DNA of 64,000 bases from Hungatella hathewayi WAL-18680 (lineage in GTDB: Bacteria > Bacillota > Clostridia > Lachnospirales > Lachnospiraceae): positions 748,107 through 812,106 of the forward strand of contig NZ_JH379028.1 of the NCBI RefSeq assembly GCF_000235505.1, in the 5' to 3' direction. The translations under genes and the position numbers were made by a program. The notes beneath the pieces are model-generated. The model saw nothing but the letters and a program-made list of their open reading frames with translations, was not told the origin of the DNA and ran no database searches. This document shows positions 8,773-18,394 of the stretch, in pieces; position 1 is the stretch's first letter; each line of letters opens with the position of its first letter.

Positions 8773-10362
8773 TTATTTAACCTGGCTGACCATCAGCAGG
8801 CCGAATTCTTCCGAAGACTCGGTCGCCGGCAGGATTCCAGCAATCTTACCGCCTGAAACGATGGCGATGCGGTCACAAGTTGTTCTCAGCTCTTCCAGCT
8901 CCGATGAAATCATCACAACCGTAACGCCGTTTTCCCGGTTGAACCGTTTTAATGCATCCAGCACCAGCGACTTCGCGCCCACATCAATTCCTCTCGTCGG
9001 TTCGGAGACAAACAGGAATTTCGGTTCCAGTGCAAATGCTTTTGCCAGACAAACCTTCTGCTGGTTACCGCCGGAAAGTTCCTTGGCCTTCTGCATGGAA
9101 CTGGTACACTTTATCTGCAGCTCATCGATGTATTTCTGGGTCACCTCATGGATTGCCTTTTCATCTCTCCAGGAAATCATGCCGCCCAGATACTTCTTGA
9201 GAAATTTATTCTGAATCTGCATCGCGGTAAACGCGATATTCCATTCCAGGGTCTCGTCCAACAACAGACCAACCCCTCTTCTGTCCTCGGATACAAATGC
9301 CAGAGATGCATCCAGACATTTTCTCGGACTGTTAAGCGCTATCTTCTGGCCGTCAAACTCTACCGTTCCGCCAGCTTCATAGAGTCCCATCACACCGTTT
9401 GGAATTCCCAGTTTTCCCTGTCCGGCCAATCCGCCGATTCCAAGGATTTCCCCTTCCTTCACATCCAGGTTGACATCGCGCACCGTCTCACCGGGCATAT
9501 CAACCCAGAGATTGCGGATGGACATGATGGTCTTTGCGTTGGGGTCGATTTTGATATCCGACTTGACAGCGGCCTGAACATTTCTTCCCACCATCCACTT
9601 GGTGATATCCGCCACGTCCGTCTCTTTCGCCGCCACGTCTTTTACCACATAACCGTCTCTCATGATGACAACTTTGTCGCAGACCGACAAAATCTCATGC
9701 AGTCTGTGGGTGATGAAAATCACGGCAATACCTTTTGCAGCCATGCCGCGAATCGATTCCAGCAGAGCTTCCGCCTCCTGCTCTGTCAGAACAGCCGTCG
9801 GCTCATCAAGAATCAACAGCTTTAACTGCTCCTTGCTGAGTTCTCTCGCTATCTCCGTAAACTGCTTATGACCAACCGGCATTTCATTGATGGTCATCTC
9901 CGCATCAATCTTAACCCCCATCTTATCGATGGCCTTCTCGGAGATTTCCGCCATCTTCTTATAATCGAGGGTATCTAATCGGTCTCCAAATACCTCGGAG
10001 ACTATATTCTTTTTCTTCGGCTCCCGGTTCAGCAGGATATTTTCGGTGGCCGTGAAGCCCGGAATCAGGGAGAACTCCTGATGTACCATTCCGATTCCCG
10101 CTTCCAGTGCATCAAACGGAGTGGAGAAGCTGACCTTCTCACCGTTAATCAATACATCTCCGCCGTATCCTCCGGTTTCTCTGATGACGTCCATACCGAA
10201 GAGGAGCTTCATCAGCGTACTCTTACCGGCGCCATTTTCGCCCACCAGGCCCAGAACCTGTCCGGCCTCCAGCGTAAAATTAATATCAGTCAAGACCTGA
10301 TTGCCGAAGAAATCCTTCTTGATATTTCTCATCTCCAATAATGGAGCATTGTTATTTGTCAT
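8773..10362 (-). CDS. ABC transporter ATP-binding protein with two nucleotide-binding domains (CUT2-like)
   Basis: 529-residue tandem ATPase. The first domain has a normal Walker A (GENGAGKST, about 41-49) and Walker B (LLILDEPTAVL) but an atypical signature, MPVGHKQ. The second has a degenerate P-loop (GLAGQGKLG) but a good signature, ELSGGNQQK, and SEPTRGIDVG. Such asymmetry is usual for RbsA/XylG/NupO-type ATPases. The ATG at 10362 is favoured over an in-frame GTG at 10374 because AGGTGGG lies seven bases before it. It powers the two downstream permeases. Confidence 0.92.
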   Translation of the reverse strand: MTNNNAPLLEMRNIKKDFFGNQVLTDINFTLEAGQVLGLVGENGAGKSTLMKLLFGMDVIRETGGYGGDVLINGEKVSFSTPFDALEAGIGMVHQEFSLIPGFTATENILLNREPKKKNIVSEVFGDRLDTLDYKKMAEISEKAIDKMGVKIDAEMTINEMPVGHKQFTEIARELSKEQLKLLILDEPTAVLTEQEAEALLESIRGMAAKGIAVIFITHRLHEILSVCDKVVIMRDGYVVKDVAAKETDVADITKWMVGRNVQAAVKSDIKIDPNAKTIMSIRNLWVDMPGETVRDVNLDVKEGEILGIGGLAGQGKLGIPNGVMGLYEAGGTVEFDGQKIALNSPRKCLDASLAFVSEDRRGVGLLLDETLEWNIAFTAMQIQNKFLKKYLGGMISWRDEKAIHEVTQKYIDELQIKCTSSMQKAKELSGGNQQKVCLAKAFALEPKFLFVSEPTRGIDVGAKSLVLDALKRFNRENGVTVVMISSELEELRTTCDRIAIVSGGKIAGILPATESSEEFGLLMVSQVK

Positions 10363-10382
10363 AGTTTTGCCCACCTAAAACA

Positions 10383-10409
10383 ACAGGGGAGAGTCACCCC
10401 TCCCTCTGT
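10383..10409 (-). promoter_or_regulatory. intercistronic stem-loop between binding protein and ATPase genes
   Basis: ACAGGGGAG pairs with CTCCC-T-CTGT (nine pairs, one bulged T, eight-base loop) directly after the binding-protein stop. No T run follows. Such hairpins commonly stabilise the 5' message so that binding protein exceeds membrane subunits; that role is inferred. Confidence 0.5.
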
Positions 10410-10437
10410 CGTCAAATTTATTATTTGCAATAGAATC

Positions 10438-11721
10438 TTATTTGATGGTGAAATATTTCTCAGGAACTTCAATCTTTGTGGAGCCCATGAAGTGGCCAGG
10501 ATCGCCCATGATATAGGTATCCTGGTATACCAGGAATACTTTGTCTAACTTAACGCCTGTTTCCACGTTGGTGTAGTTGGAACCATTCCACTCAGCCTTT
10601 GGAGAGAATACCTGATAAGCCTTAGCGATATCATCGATATCTGCAAGCTCGCTCTCGCCCTTTAAGACGTTCATCGCGTGCTGTGCAAGACCGGCTGTTG
10701 TAGTATAGCCATAGGAGTAAGCCCATGTACCAAAGTGGTCAGCGCCGCCTCTCTCAACGATGGTGGACTCTACTTTAGCAAGAATCTTGTCAAAGTCTCC
10801 AGCCTCTTCTGTCAGGTCGATACCAAGCGCTCCAGGATATCCCATCAGTGGGGATGGAAGGTCAGCCTCGATAAAGTATCCGCCGTATTCCATCAGCTGT
10901 TTTAACAGTGGCTCGGTATGAGCATCGTTGGTACAGAAGTAAGCAGCGTTCTTGCCGTACTTCTCAACCCACTCCGGAACCTTCTCCAGAATGTAAGCCT
11001 GGGCACCGGCTACGCCGACGTCAGAAGTTGGGTCCGGAGCGGTCTCAAGAACGAACTCCATGCCAAATTCCTTACAAGCCTCTTTCATAACGGCAACACG
11101 ACGGCTCATGGTCTCGTATGCCATATGACGTGGGAAGGAAATATGTACAAAGGTATCACAGCCCAGCTCGTGAGCGGTACGGATGATTAAGTATCCACGT
11201 GCAACGAAGTCGTTGTTGCAGACTAAGTCAGCCGCGCTTCCAATCTCCGGTAAATCCTCGTGGGCCTCACCGGCGATACAGATGATGTCCGGGCGGCTCT
11301 CTTTAATCTTACGGAATGCTTCTGTTGTTCCAGGAACGGACTGGTTTACGATGATTGCCTTCATCTGAGGGTCATCGGAAAGGTTTACAATCGTCTGGAT
11401 CGTGGTCTCAAGCTCCTCTGTGAAGTTGTCAGGATAGATAGCCAGTTTGACAATATCCTCACCATACATCTTCTGGAACTCCTCAGCGCCACGTCTGTCA
11501 TCCTCGGACTGGGATACGGAACCGGTTACAATTCCGATATGGAAGTCTTCGGAAGGAGCCATCTCTGTGGCTTCTGTCTCTGCTGCGTCATCAGCCTTGG
11601 TCTCTGCCGCTGTTGTCTCTGCCTTGGTCTCTGCAACCGGCGGAGTTGTGTTTTTGCTTCCACAGGCGGAAAGTGAAACTACCATGGCGCCTGCAAGCAT
11701 CACGCTTAAAATCTTTTTCAT
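10438..11721 (-). CDS. substrate-binding lipoprotein, DUF3798 family
   Basis: 427-residue exported lipoprotein. The signal peptide ends in the lipobox LSAC (Cys at about 20), followed by a Thr/Ala/Glu-rich linker to about residue 55. The rest has a periplasmic-binding-protein look (FHIGIVTGSVSQSEDDRRGAE, then alternating alpha/beta), resembling a family catalogued as DUF3798 whose ligand is unknown. ATG at 11721 follows GGAGG. It is first in the operon behind a strong promoter and feeds the ATPase and two permeases. The BmpA/NupN nucleoside importers are a plausible but unproven analogy. Confidence 0.85.
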   Translation of the reverse strand: MKKILSVMLAGAMVVSLSACGSKNTTPPVAETKAETTAAETKADDAAETEATEMAPSEDFHIGIVTGSVSQSEDDRRGAEEFQKMYGEDIVKLAIYPDNFTEELETTIQTIVNLSDDPQMKAIIVNQSVPGTTEAFRKIKESRPDIICIAGEAHEDLPEIGSAADLVCNNDFVARGYLIIRTAHELGCDTFVHISFPRHMAYETMSRRVAVMKEACKEFGMEFVLETAPDPTSDVGVAGAQAYILEKVPEWVEKYGKNAAYFCTNDAHTEPLLKQLMEYGGYFIEADLPSPLMGYPGALGIDLTEEAGDFDKILAKVESTIVERGGADHFGTWAYSYGYTTTAGLAQHAMNVLKGESELADIDDIAKAYQVFSPKAEWNGSNYTNVETGVKLDKVFLVYQDTYIMGDPGHFMGSTKIEVPEKYFTIK

Positions 11722-11781
11722 ACATTACCTCCAAATAATTATTTATAAAAGGGCAGTATCCCCCCTTTTATATTAGTATTA

Positions 11782-11809
11782 ATTGTAGCATACACCCACA
11801 TTTTGTCAA
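11782..11809 (-). promoter_or_regulatory. sigma-A promoter of the DUF3798 importer operon
   Basis: On the minus strand, consensus TTGACA (11804-11809), a 16-base spacer and TACAAT (11782-11787), about 60 bases before the lipoprotein start. No obvious operator repeat was seen. Confidence 0.8.
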
Positions 11810-11883
11810 TAGTTAACACTTTAATTAATTAACTCGCCAGTGAAATTCGTGAAATTTTTGCCCCTGAAATGATACCAATAACA

Positions 11884-11923
11884 GAAAATGGAGCGGATAA
11901 CGACACTGCCGCCACCGCTCCAT
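11884..11923 (-). terminator. Rho-independent terminator of the MalF/MalG operon
   Basis: Minus-strand hairpin ATGGAGCGG / CCGCTCCAT with an 18-base loop, then TTTTCTGTTATT. It sits just after the MalG-type permease gene. Confidence 0.65.
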
Positions 11924-11950
11924 GAACATAATTTTCTACCTTCAATCCAT

Positions 11951-12760
11951 TTATCCTTTAATCCCGGAATTCGCAATCCCCTCAATAAACCCTTTCTGAA
12001 GGAAAAAGAACACAATCAGAACAGGGAAGCTTAAAAGCACCACGCCGGCCATGGTTTCGTTTGGCCGGATAAAGTTGGCAGCCTTGATGGTGTTTAAGCC
12101 CACCGCCAGCGTAAACTTCTCCGTCTTCGCCAGAAATGTGGACGGAACCAGATAAGCATTCCAGCAGCTGGTGAAGTTCAGTATCGCCAAAGTGGAAATC
12201 AGCGGTCCCGACAGTGGCAGAACCACACGGAAGTAGGAACCGATATATCCAAGCCCATCCACCCTTGCCGCCTCAATCAGCTCATCGGGAATCGACAGAT
12301 AAAACTGACGCGCCATAAAAATCGAGAGACTGCTCACCATAAACGGAATCACAAGCCCCTTTATCGTGTTGTGCCATCCGAGACTGGCCACCATGATATA
12401 GAGCGGCGTCAGCAGAAGCTGGAATGGAATCATCAGGGTGACCAGGACGCTGTTAAAGACAAACTTCCGCCCCCTAAATTCCAGCTTTGCCAGAGCGTAG
12501 CCGGCCAGCAGGCTGGTGGTAATATTTCCCGCCAGCGTTAACACCGTCACCAGCACGGTATTGACATACCATTGCAGCATGGGATAATCCTCAAACAGCT
12601 TTTTGTAATTGTCCAGAGAAATCACATGCAGAGGTGGAATCTTATTTACATACTCAAACGGTACCAGAGAGGTCACAACCGCGTACCCCAGAGGCAGCAA
12701 AAATACCAGTGTCAACAAAGCCATTACGGCATACAATAAACATATTCTAACCCGTTTCAC
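11951..12760 (-). CDS. carbohydrate ABC transporter permease, MalG type
   Basis: 269-residue inner-membrane permease (BPD_transp_1) with about six membrane helices. The cytoplasmic EAA loop reads EAARVDGLGYIGSYFRVVLPLSGP, the docking site for the ATPase. GTG at 12760 follows GGAGGAT with a seven-base spacer. It lies three bases after its MalF-type partner. No ATPase gene accompanies it, so it probably uses a shared MsmX/UgpC-type ATPase encoded elsewhere, as many Firmicute oligosaccharide importers do. Confidence 0.93.
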   Translation of the reverse strand: MKRVRICLLYAVMALLTLVFLLPLGYAVVTSLVPFEYVNKIPPLHVISLDNYKKLFEDYPMLQWYVNTVLVTVLTLAGNITTSLLAGYALAKLEFRGRKFVFNSVLVTLMIPFQLLLTPLYIMVASLGWHNTIKGLVIPFMVSSLSIFMARQFYLSIPDELIEAARVDGLGYIGSYFRVVLPLSGPLISTLAILNFTSCWNAYLVPSTFLAKTEKFTLAVGLNTIKAANFIRPNETMAGVVLLSFPVLIVFFFLQKGFIEGIANSGIKG

Positions 12761-12763
12761 TTT

Positions 12764-13673
12764 CTAATCCTCCAGACGTATCAGTTTTCTCTGAGCTGCC
12801 GAAATCACAAGGATAATGATAAAAAGAACCATGGCAATCGCGCTTCCATACCCCATCTTGTAATACTTAAAGGACTGGGTGTAGAAGAACGTCAGCAGCG
12901 TACTGGTTGCCCCCGCCGGAGACCCCAGGCCCCCATTTGACGAGGTGATAACGGAAATCTGGTCAAACAGCTGGAATGACTGGATAATCCCGTAGGTGAC
13001 AACCAGAAATGTGGTTGGTTTCAAATTCGGCACCGTAATTTTTAAAAATGTCTGTACCTTCCCCGCCCCGTCAATCTGCGCCGCTTCGTAGAGCTGGGGA
13101 GAGATATTCTGAAGACCCGACAGGTAATAAATCATGTAAAATCCAACCGTCTGCCACAGATAGAGAATCCCGATAAACGGCATAGCCAGCGCCACATTGG
13201 CGTACCATGTCACATTGGGCAGTCCAAACAGTGACAGAAAGGAAGACATCGCCCCGCCCTTCACAAAGAAATACATAAACACAGTGGCCGCGGCCACGGA
13301 GGAAAGCACATAGGGCGTGTAAAAAAGCCGTTCTGAAAAATCCTTTCCCCCTCAGCTTTGCATTGACCGCCACTGCCAGAAGCAGCGCCACACAGGTCTG
13401 AACCGGAACCGTGACAGCCACAAACAGAAGCGAATGTGTCAGGGCCTGATAGAATTCCGAATCATGAAACAGATTCTTGTAGTTTGCCAATCCGATAAAC
13501 GCGGCCCTGTCTTTAAACATATAATTAAAATCCTGAAAACTGATTAAAAATGCCTGAATCAACGGATATACAAACCAGATACACAGCATAATCACCGCAG
13601 GCGCCAGAAACAGCACGGCCGCCAGGGTCGATTCTTTTCTGTGATTGTAACGTTTCTTCCTACCTGTTGTCAT
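12764..13673 (-). pseudogene. carbohydrate ABC transporter permease, MalF type, frameshifted
   Basis: Partner permease of the MalG-type protein. The N-terminal frame (ATG 13673, RBS AGAGG) carries the first helices to RGKGFFRTAF. The rest, from YTPYVLSSVAAATVF through EAAQIDGAGKVQTFLKITVPNLKP to the end, is in the next frame. The break falls in a run of six A on the plus strand (13321-13326). With five, the sequence reads FYTPYVLSS and gives a continuous 302-residue permease, the normal length. A homopolymer sequencing error is likely; a true slip or phase switch is possible. Confidence 0.88.
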
Positions 13674-13691
13674 GATACACCTCTTTTACTC

Positions 13692-14972
13692 TTATTGATT
13701 GCCATATTTGGCAGCCAGATTGTCAAGAATGCCCTTGGAATCCGCTTCCTTCCCGGCATACTCCACTTCCTCGAATGCTCTGACCAAATCGGTCTGGAAC
13801 TCCTGAGCGTTGGCCGGATATCCGAAGGATGTGGCCCACTCCAGGGATTCTTTCGCAGGAGCAATCTTTGGATTTTCTTCAAAGTACCAGTCTCTTAAAG
13901 AGAGAAGACTTGGCATATTCCCCACAATCTCAGCCGTCAGCCTCTGGGCATTTTCATTGCACAGATAATAAGCTGCCTGGGCCGCCTTCTCCGGATTCTT
14001 GCTGCTGCTTAACACCGCAAAACCCTGGCTGTGCAGCGTACATCCGTGGTTTCCGTTGCCGCCCGGCATGGGAACTACCTCATAATTAATGTCGGGAGCC
14101 GCCTCCTTCATCATACCGATATACCAGGTTCCGCCGGTGGTCATCGCACATTTCCCTCCTGCAAATACTTCCCCGTCCCAGGATAAGCCCACATCCTTCG
14201 GGTTGACGGCCAGCCCTTCCTCATACATCTTAAAGATGTAGTCAAACGCGTCCACATTGGCCTTGCTGTTAATCTCATCCCCATTTTTCCAGCCGCCCCC
14301 AAAGGAATTCATATACTGGGTGGGATGGTAGCCCTGGGAGAAGTCGATACAGAGACCTGCCACATCATCCTTCGTCAAGACCTTCGCCGCCTCATATACC
14401 TCATCCCAGGTCTTCGGCATTTCCCCAAGGCCCGCTTCGTCCCACATATCCTTGTTGATGATAAACAGTCCGGGAGCCGCTGTCGCCGGAATTGCGTATA
14501 GTTTTCCTTCCCAGGTCCAGGCTTCCACCGCGTTCTCATCAAAGCCGGACAAGTCAAAGCCGTAATCATTTAATGGAAGAAACAGTCCCTCCGTTATGTA
14601 TCCCAGATGGCCCTCGTTGGACGGAACAATGATGTCGGGAGCCGTTCCCGCCGCTATCTGTCCGGGAAGGCTGTCCCAGAAATCAGCGGTTCCCGCATAG
14701 TGGGCCAGCTCCACTTTCACGCCTGGAATCGCCGCCTCGATTCCTTCCAGGGATTTTTCGTAGGCTTCCGTTTCACCAGAGTCTCCCCAGTATCCCAAAG
14801 TAACGGTTACCGTCTCCCCGTTGTCCGCCTTGGTATCTGCGGAAGCACCCGCCGCCTCCTTTGCGGCTGTCGTATCCGCAGTATTTTCCGCCTTGTTACC
14901 ACATCCCGTCAATGATATTCCCGCCACCATGGACGCAGTCAGTAGAACAGATATCAGTTTCTGTTTTTTCAT
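13692..14972 (-). CDS. sugar-binding lipoprotein of the MalF/MalG importer
   Basis: 426-residue extracellular solute-binding protein, family 1. The ATG at 14972 is chosen because it starts a clean lipoprotein signal (MKKQKLISVLL..., lipobox LTGC, Cys24) and follows AAGGAG; a longer in-frame start upstream would block export. After an Ala/Thr/Asp-rich linker comes VTVTLGYWGDSGETEAYEKS and the usual two-lobe fold with GTAPDIIVPS. It is the first gene of the importer operon, divergent from the GH65 operon, which suggests it binds the disaccharide or oligosaccharide that those enzymes split. Confidence 0.92.
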   Translation of the reverse strand: MKKQKLISVLLTASMVAGISLTGCGNKAENTADTTAAKEAAGASADTKADNGETVTVTLGYWGDSGETEAYEKSLEGIEAAIPGVKVELAHYAGTADFWDSLPGQIAAGTAPDIIVPSNEGHLGYITEGLFLPLNDYGFDLSGFDENAVEAWTWEGKLYAIPATAAPGLFIINKDMWDEAGLGEMPKTWDEVYEAAKVLTKDDVAGLCIDFSQGYHPTQYMNSFGGGWKNGDEINSKANVDAFDYIFKMYEEGLAVNPKDVGLSWDGEVFAGGKCAMTTGGTWYIGMMKEAAPDINYEVVPMPGGNGNHGCTLHSQGFAVLSSSKNPEKAAQAAYYLCNENAQRLTAEIVGNMPSLLSLRDWYFEENPKIAPAKESLEWATSFGYPANAQEFQTDLVRAFEEVEYAGKEADSKGILDNLAAKYGNQ

Positions 14973-15029
14973 AATCAGTTTACTCCTTTTTCCTTGAAGT
15001 TTTTTGGTTCGGCTCCGAGCTCTATGGTT

Positions 15030-15059
15030 AGTATAGCATTCTTCATCCCGCACAATCAA
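15030..15059 (-). promoter_or_regulatory. promoter of the sugar importer operon
   Basis: Minus strand: TTGATT (15054-15059), 18-base spacer, TATACT (15030-15035), 58 bases before the lipoprotein start. Confidence 0.6.
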
Positions 15060-15149
15060 TTACTGGTTTTTTGCTTACCTTAATGTATTTTTACCACAAA
15101 CAGCTGACAAAAAAGCAAGAAATCATGAAGAATAACCAAATATTCATAT

Positions 15150-15178
15150 TTGTAATTCCATTTTTTATCAGATACACT
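15150..15178 (+). promoter_or_regulatory. promoter of the GH65 operon
   Basis: TTGTAA (15150-15155), 17-base spacer, TACACT (15173-15178). The 256-base divergent gap otherwise shows AT-rich sequence with no clear palindrome; YesN-type regulators usually bind direct repeats that cannot be recognised here. Confidence 0.5.
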
Positions 15179-15228
15179 AATGGCATGATGCAGACAGCAT
15201 ATGGAAATGAAAGGAGAACATTGATTTT

Positions 15229-17520
15229 ATGTCAGGAAATGAACATTCATGGGTATTGTCCTGTGAGGAATTTTGCAGCGAAACGAAACTGCACACCGCT
15301 CCGATTTATACCATCGGAAACGGTCTCTTCTGCTGCCGGGGTTTTATGGAAGAAGAACAGGAAGGGATCGCGGGGCTCGGCGGCATCTATATGGCCGGTG
15401 TCTTTGGCCATGCGGATTACCGGCCCTGGCGGGGAGAAGGACGGGAACTGGTCAACATCCCCAACTTCTTTGCCCTGCGGATTTTTATCAACGAAAAACC
15501 TATCACCATCACGGAGGAAACCGTTACTTCCTTTAATATGGAACTGGATATGCAAAACGGCATCTTCAAAAGAAGCTATGTCTATCAGGAGGATGGCACA
15601 CCGCTGGCCGCCTTCTCCTTTGAACGGTTTGCCGGATGGCATGAAAGGCATATGGCCGGACAGTCCCTATCCGTCACACCGCTTCAGCCGGATCTGGATA
15701 TTCAGATAGAACTGGATACCAGGACGGATATCACCAACTTGAACCTGGTCAGCTGTGAACCCTACCCCATCCAGCCCGGCAGAAAGCAGTTTGACGAGGA
15801 TGTTCACACGGAACAGGTTGTCTCCGTGACCATTCCCCGCCCTGAGCAGATTCGAATGGCATTTGTCCAGAAAACCACAGCATCCGGAGCCAGCCGGGAA
15901 GTAACCCCTTCTTGTCACTGCTACCACATCACCAGTAAGCCAGGTGAAACAGCCATCATCAAAAAACTGATAGCTGTCAGTCTCTCGCTGGAGGATGGAG
16001 ACGCCGTGGAAGAACTGGCCGTTCAGCGGCTTGGCGGGCTTAACAGTTATCAGGAAGAGCTGGAGCAGCATGAGAACGCGATGGCCCGGTTCTGGGAGAC
16101 TTCCGACATTCTGTTACAGGGTTCCCCGGAAGACCAGCAGACCATCCGCTACAACATTCTACAGCTGGCCCAGTCCTGTCCTTCCCACACCAGCCACGCC
16201 AGTATCGGTGCCAGAGGACTCACCGGGGAAATGTATGAGGGCAGCGTGTTCTGGGATACGGAGATTTTCATGCTTCCATTTTTCTCCCTGGTTCACCCGG
16301 ATTCTGCCCGCCAACTGTTAACCTTCCGCCGCCACACCCTTCCGGAAGCCAGGATTCACGCCAGGAACAACTGGTTTGAGGGGGCCATGTACGGCTGGCA
16401 GGTGAATGCCATGGGCGTGGAACAGACTCCCCAGGGGGTGGGCGCCTACTATTCCATCCATGTCATCGCGGATATCGCCTATGCCATCTTGGACTACTTA
16501 ACCTGCACGGGAGACACCGGATTCATGCTGGACGGGGGACTGGAGATTCTGATCGAAACCGCCAGATTCTGGGCCAGCCGGGTGAGTCTTAATGAGGACG
16601 GATTCTACCACATCCTCGCCGTGCGGGGGCCAAACGAGTACGATGTGCTGGTCAACAACAATCTGTACACCAATATGATGGCCCGGGAAAATTTCATCCT
16701 CTGCCGGGAGCTTTTGGATGAATTCTCCCAGTCCCACCCGGAAACGCTGGCCAGTCTCTTAAGCAGGCTTCATCTTACAGAGCAGGAAGTGGCCCACTGG
16801 AAAGAAATCGAAGAACATATCCTGCTCCCCTACGACGGGAAGCAGAAGCTGTGGCTGGAGGACGACACGTATTTACGCCGCACGCCTCTGGATATGAAGA
16901 AAGCCAAACCCACAGCCAAGCGGATTATCGACACCACGATTCCCTATGAAGCCCTTCCGTTTTACCAGGTGTCCAAACAGGCGGATGTTCTCCATCTGAT
17001 GAAAAATCTGCCATGGTATTTTACGGAGGAGGAGATACGGACTGCCTACGATTTCTACCAGCCCAAAACTGCCTTTGACTCCTCCCTGGCATACAGCATG
17101 TTCGCGCTGATGGCAGCAAGACTGGGCAATATGGAGGAGGCCGTATCCTACTATGAAAAATCCTCCCAGCTGGATATCAGAAATGTACAGTTAAATACCA
17201 TAAGCGGTCTCCACTTTGCCAATTTCGGCGGAACCTGGCAGGCGCTGGTATTTGGTTTTGGAGGTATTCAGATACGGAAAGAACAGACTGAAATCAATCC
17301 CCATCTGCCTGGGAAATGGGAGCGCATGGTCTTTACCCTGATTTTAAAAGGACATCCCATCCGGTTTGATATCAGTCACAGCCAGATACGGCTGGAAAGT
17401 CTGGCAGACAGCCATGCAGCTTCTGCCGTCTTCCTGGTAAACGGCAGGCAGTACCACTTAAACGGCGGGGACACCCTGCTCATCCCAATGGCACAGGAGG
17501 TATCTCATGAAGAATTATAA
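15229..17520 (+). CDS. glycoside hydrolase family 65 disaccharide phosphorylase, divergent
   Basis: 763-residue cytoplasmic enzyme of the maltose/kojibiose/trehalose phosphorylase family, which splits an alpha-glucoside with phosphate to give beta-glucose 1-phosphate. Domain order fits GH65: N-terminal beta-sandwich (to about 270), a linker helix, then the (alpha/alpha)6 barrel with ARGLTGEMYEGSVFWDTE (about 328-345) and the catalytic acid in GPNEY (Glu470). Odd points: the usual GHxFWD is GSVFWD, the His after the catalytic EY is Asp (EYDVLVNNN), and the late DSSLAYSMFALMAA segment lacks the phosphate-site His of maltose phosphorylase. The substrate is therefore uncertain. It overlaps the HAD gene by 14 bases. 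Confidence 0.85.
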   Translation: MSGNEHSWVLSCEEFCSETKLHTAPIYTIGNGLFCCRGFMEEEQEGIAGLGGIYMAGVFGHADYRPWRGEGRELVNIPNFFALRIFINEKPITITEETVTSFNMELDMQNGIFKRSYVYQEDGTPLAAFSFERFAGWHERHMAGQSLSVTPLQPDLDIQIELDTRTDITNLNLVSCEPYPIQPGRKQFDEDVHTEQVVSVTIPRPEQIRMAFVQKTTASGASREVTPSCHCYHITSKPGETAIIKKLIAVSLSLEDGDAVEELAVQRLGGLNSYQEELEQHENAMARFWETSDILLQGSPEDQQTIRYNILQLAQSCPSHTSHASIGARGLTGEMYEGSVFWDTEIFMLPFFSLVHPDSARQLLTFRRHTLPEARIHARNNWFEGAMYGWQVNAMGVEQTPQGVGAYYSIHVIADIAYAILDYLTCTGDTGFMLDGGLEILIETARFWASRVSLNEDGFYHILAVRGPNEYDVLVNNNLYTNMMARENFILCRELLDEFSQSHPETLASLLSRLHLTEQEVAHWKEIEEHILLPYDGKQKLWLEDDTYLRRTPLDMKKAKPTAKRIIDTTIPYEALPFYQVSKQADVLHLMKNLPWYFTEEEIRTAYDFYQPKTAFDSSLAYSMFALMAARLGNMEEAVSYYEKSSQLDIRNVQLNTISGLHFANFGGTWQALVFGFGGIQIRKEQTEINPHLPGKWERMVFTLILKGHPIRFDISHSQIRLESLADSHAASAVFLVNGRQYHLNGGDTLLIPMAQEVSHEEL

Positions 17521-18394
17521 AGCTGTCTTCTTTGACTGGGATGGCACCGCCGTCACCAGCCGGACCGCCGATTCCAAAGCCGTGACCACGGCTATGGGGA
17601 ACTTGCTTGACAAAGGCATCTGCCTCATCATCGTCAGCGGAACGACCTATGACAATATCTGCGGCGGCGCCCTCCATAAACAGTTTTCTCCCGCCCAGCT
17701 CTCCCACCTGTATCTGGGGCTGGGGCGGGGAAACCACTGCTTCGGCTTCTCCCCTCAGGCAGAATTAGTCCCCCTTCAGGACCTGACCCCCTCCATGGAG
17801 GACTTACTAAAGCTCCACGAAGTCTGCTTTCACCTGCACGCAAGACTTCTGAGCCGCTACCAGCTGCCAACAGATATCGTATTCAGCAGAGACAACTACT
17901 GTAAGATTGATTTGATGGTAAACAATACGAGAAATCAGGATGCACTCTATATGCAGAAAGATGAAATCAGCCGGATTGAAAATCTTCTCGCCGAACACCA
18001 GATAGACGGCGGACTTTTGGCCCTGTTACAGCTTGCCAAAGATGTGGGGACAGAGCATGGATTATCCATCCAGTGTACCACCGACGCCAAATATCTGGAG
18101 GTTGGCTACACCACAAAATCGGATAATATCACATGGTTTATGCAGTATTTTAAGGAGCGTTCCATCGGTGTGGAGGACTGCTGCTTCTGGGGTGATGAAT
18201 TCGGCGCCATCACTCCCGGCATCTGGGGAAGCGATTCCCAGATGATTACCCCGGCGTCCAAAGGCGGTGATTTTTTCAGCGTCAGCGATATCCAGCTTCC
18301 TCTCCCGGATGGTGTTGTGAAGGTTGGCGGCGGCGTTCCCAGCTTTCTTCATTTTCTGGGAGAACTGGGAAAGGAGGAGCATCATGCTTCCTGA
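17507..18394 (+). CDS. HAD-superfamily hydrolase (Cof/IIB-like)
   Basis: 295-residue HAD protein. Motif I is DWDGTAV (nucleophile Asp10, acid/base Asp12), motif II is IVSGT, and motif IV is WGDEFG rather than the common GDSxND. The large insert between motifs II and IV fits a C2-type (IIB) cap, as in sugar phosphatases, not the small C1 cap of beta-phosphoglucomutase, the enzyme that usually accompanies GH65 phosphorylases. ATG at 17507 follows AGGAGG and overlaps the GH65 end. It probably dephosphorylates a sugar phosphate made in this pathway; the exact reaction is inferred. Confidence 0.8.
   Translation: MKNYKAVFFDWDGTAVTSRTADSKAVTTAMGNLLDKGICLIIVSGTTYDNICGGALHKQFSPAQLSHLYLGLGRGNHCFGFSPQAELVPLQDLTPSMEDLLKLHEVCFHLHARLLSRYQLPTDIVFSRDNYCKIDLMVNNTRNQDALYMQKDEISRIENLLAEHQIDGGLLALLQLAKDVGTEHGLSIQCTTDAKYLEVGYTTKSDNITWFMQYFKERSIGVEDCCFWGDEFGAITPGIWGSDSQMITPASKGGDFFSVSDIQLPLPDGVVKVGGGVPSFLHFLGELGKEEHHAS

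Noticed and set aside
15071..15709. 212-codon plus-strand frame overlapping the GH65 start
   Set aside because: It continues in a different frame through the GH65 coding region and has no ribosome site or domain.
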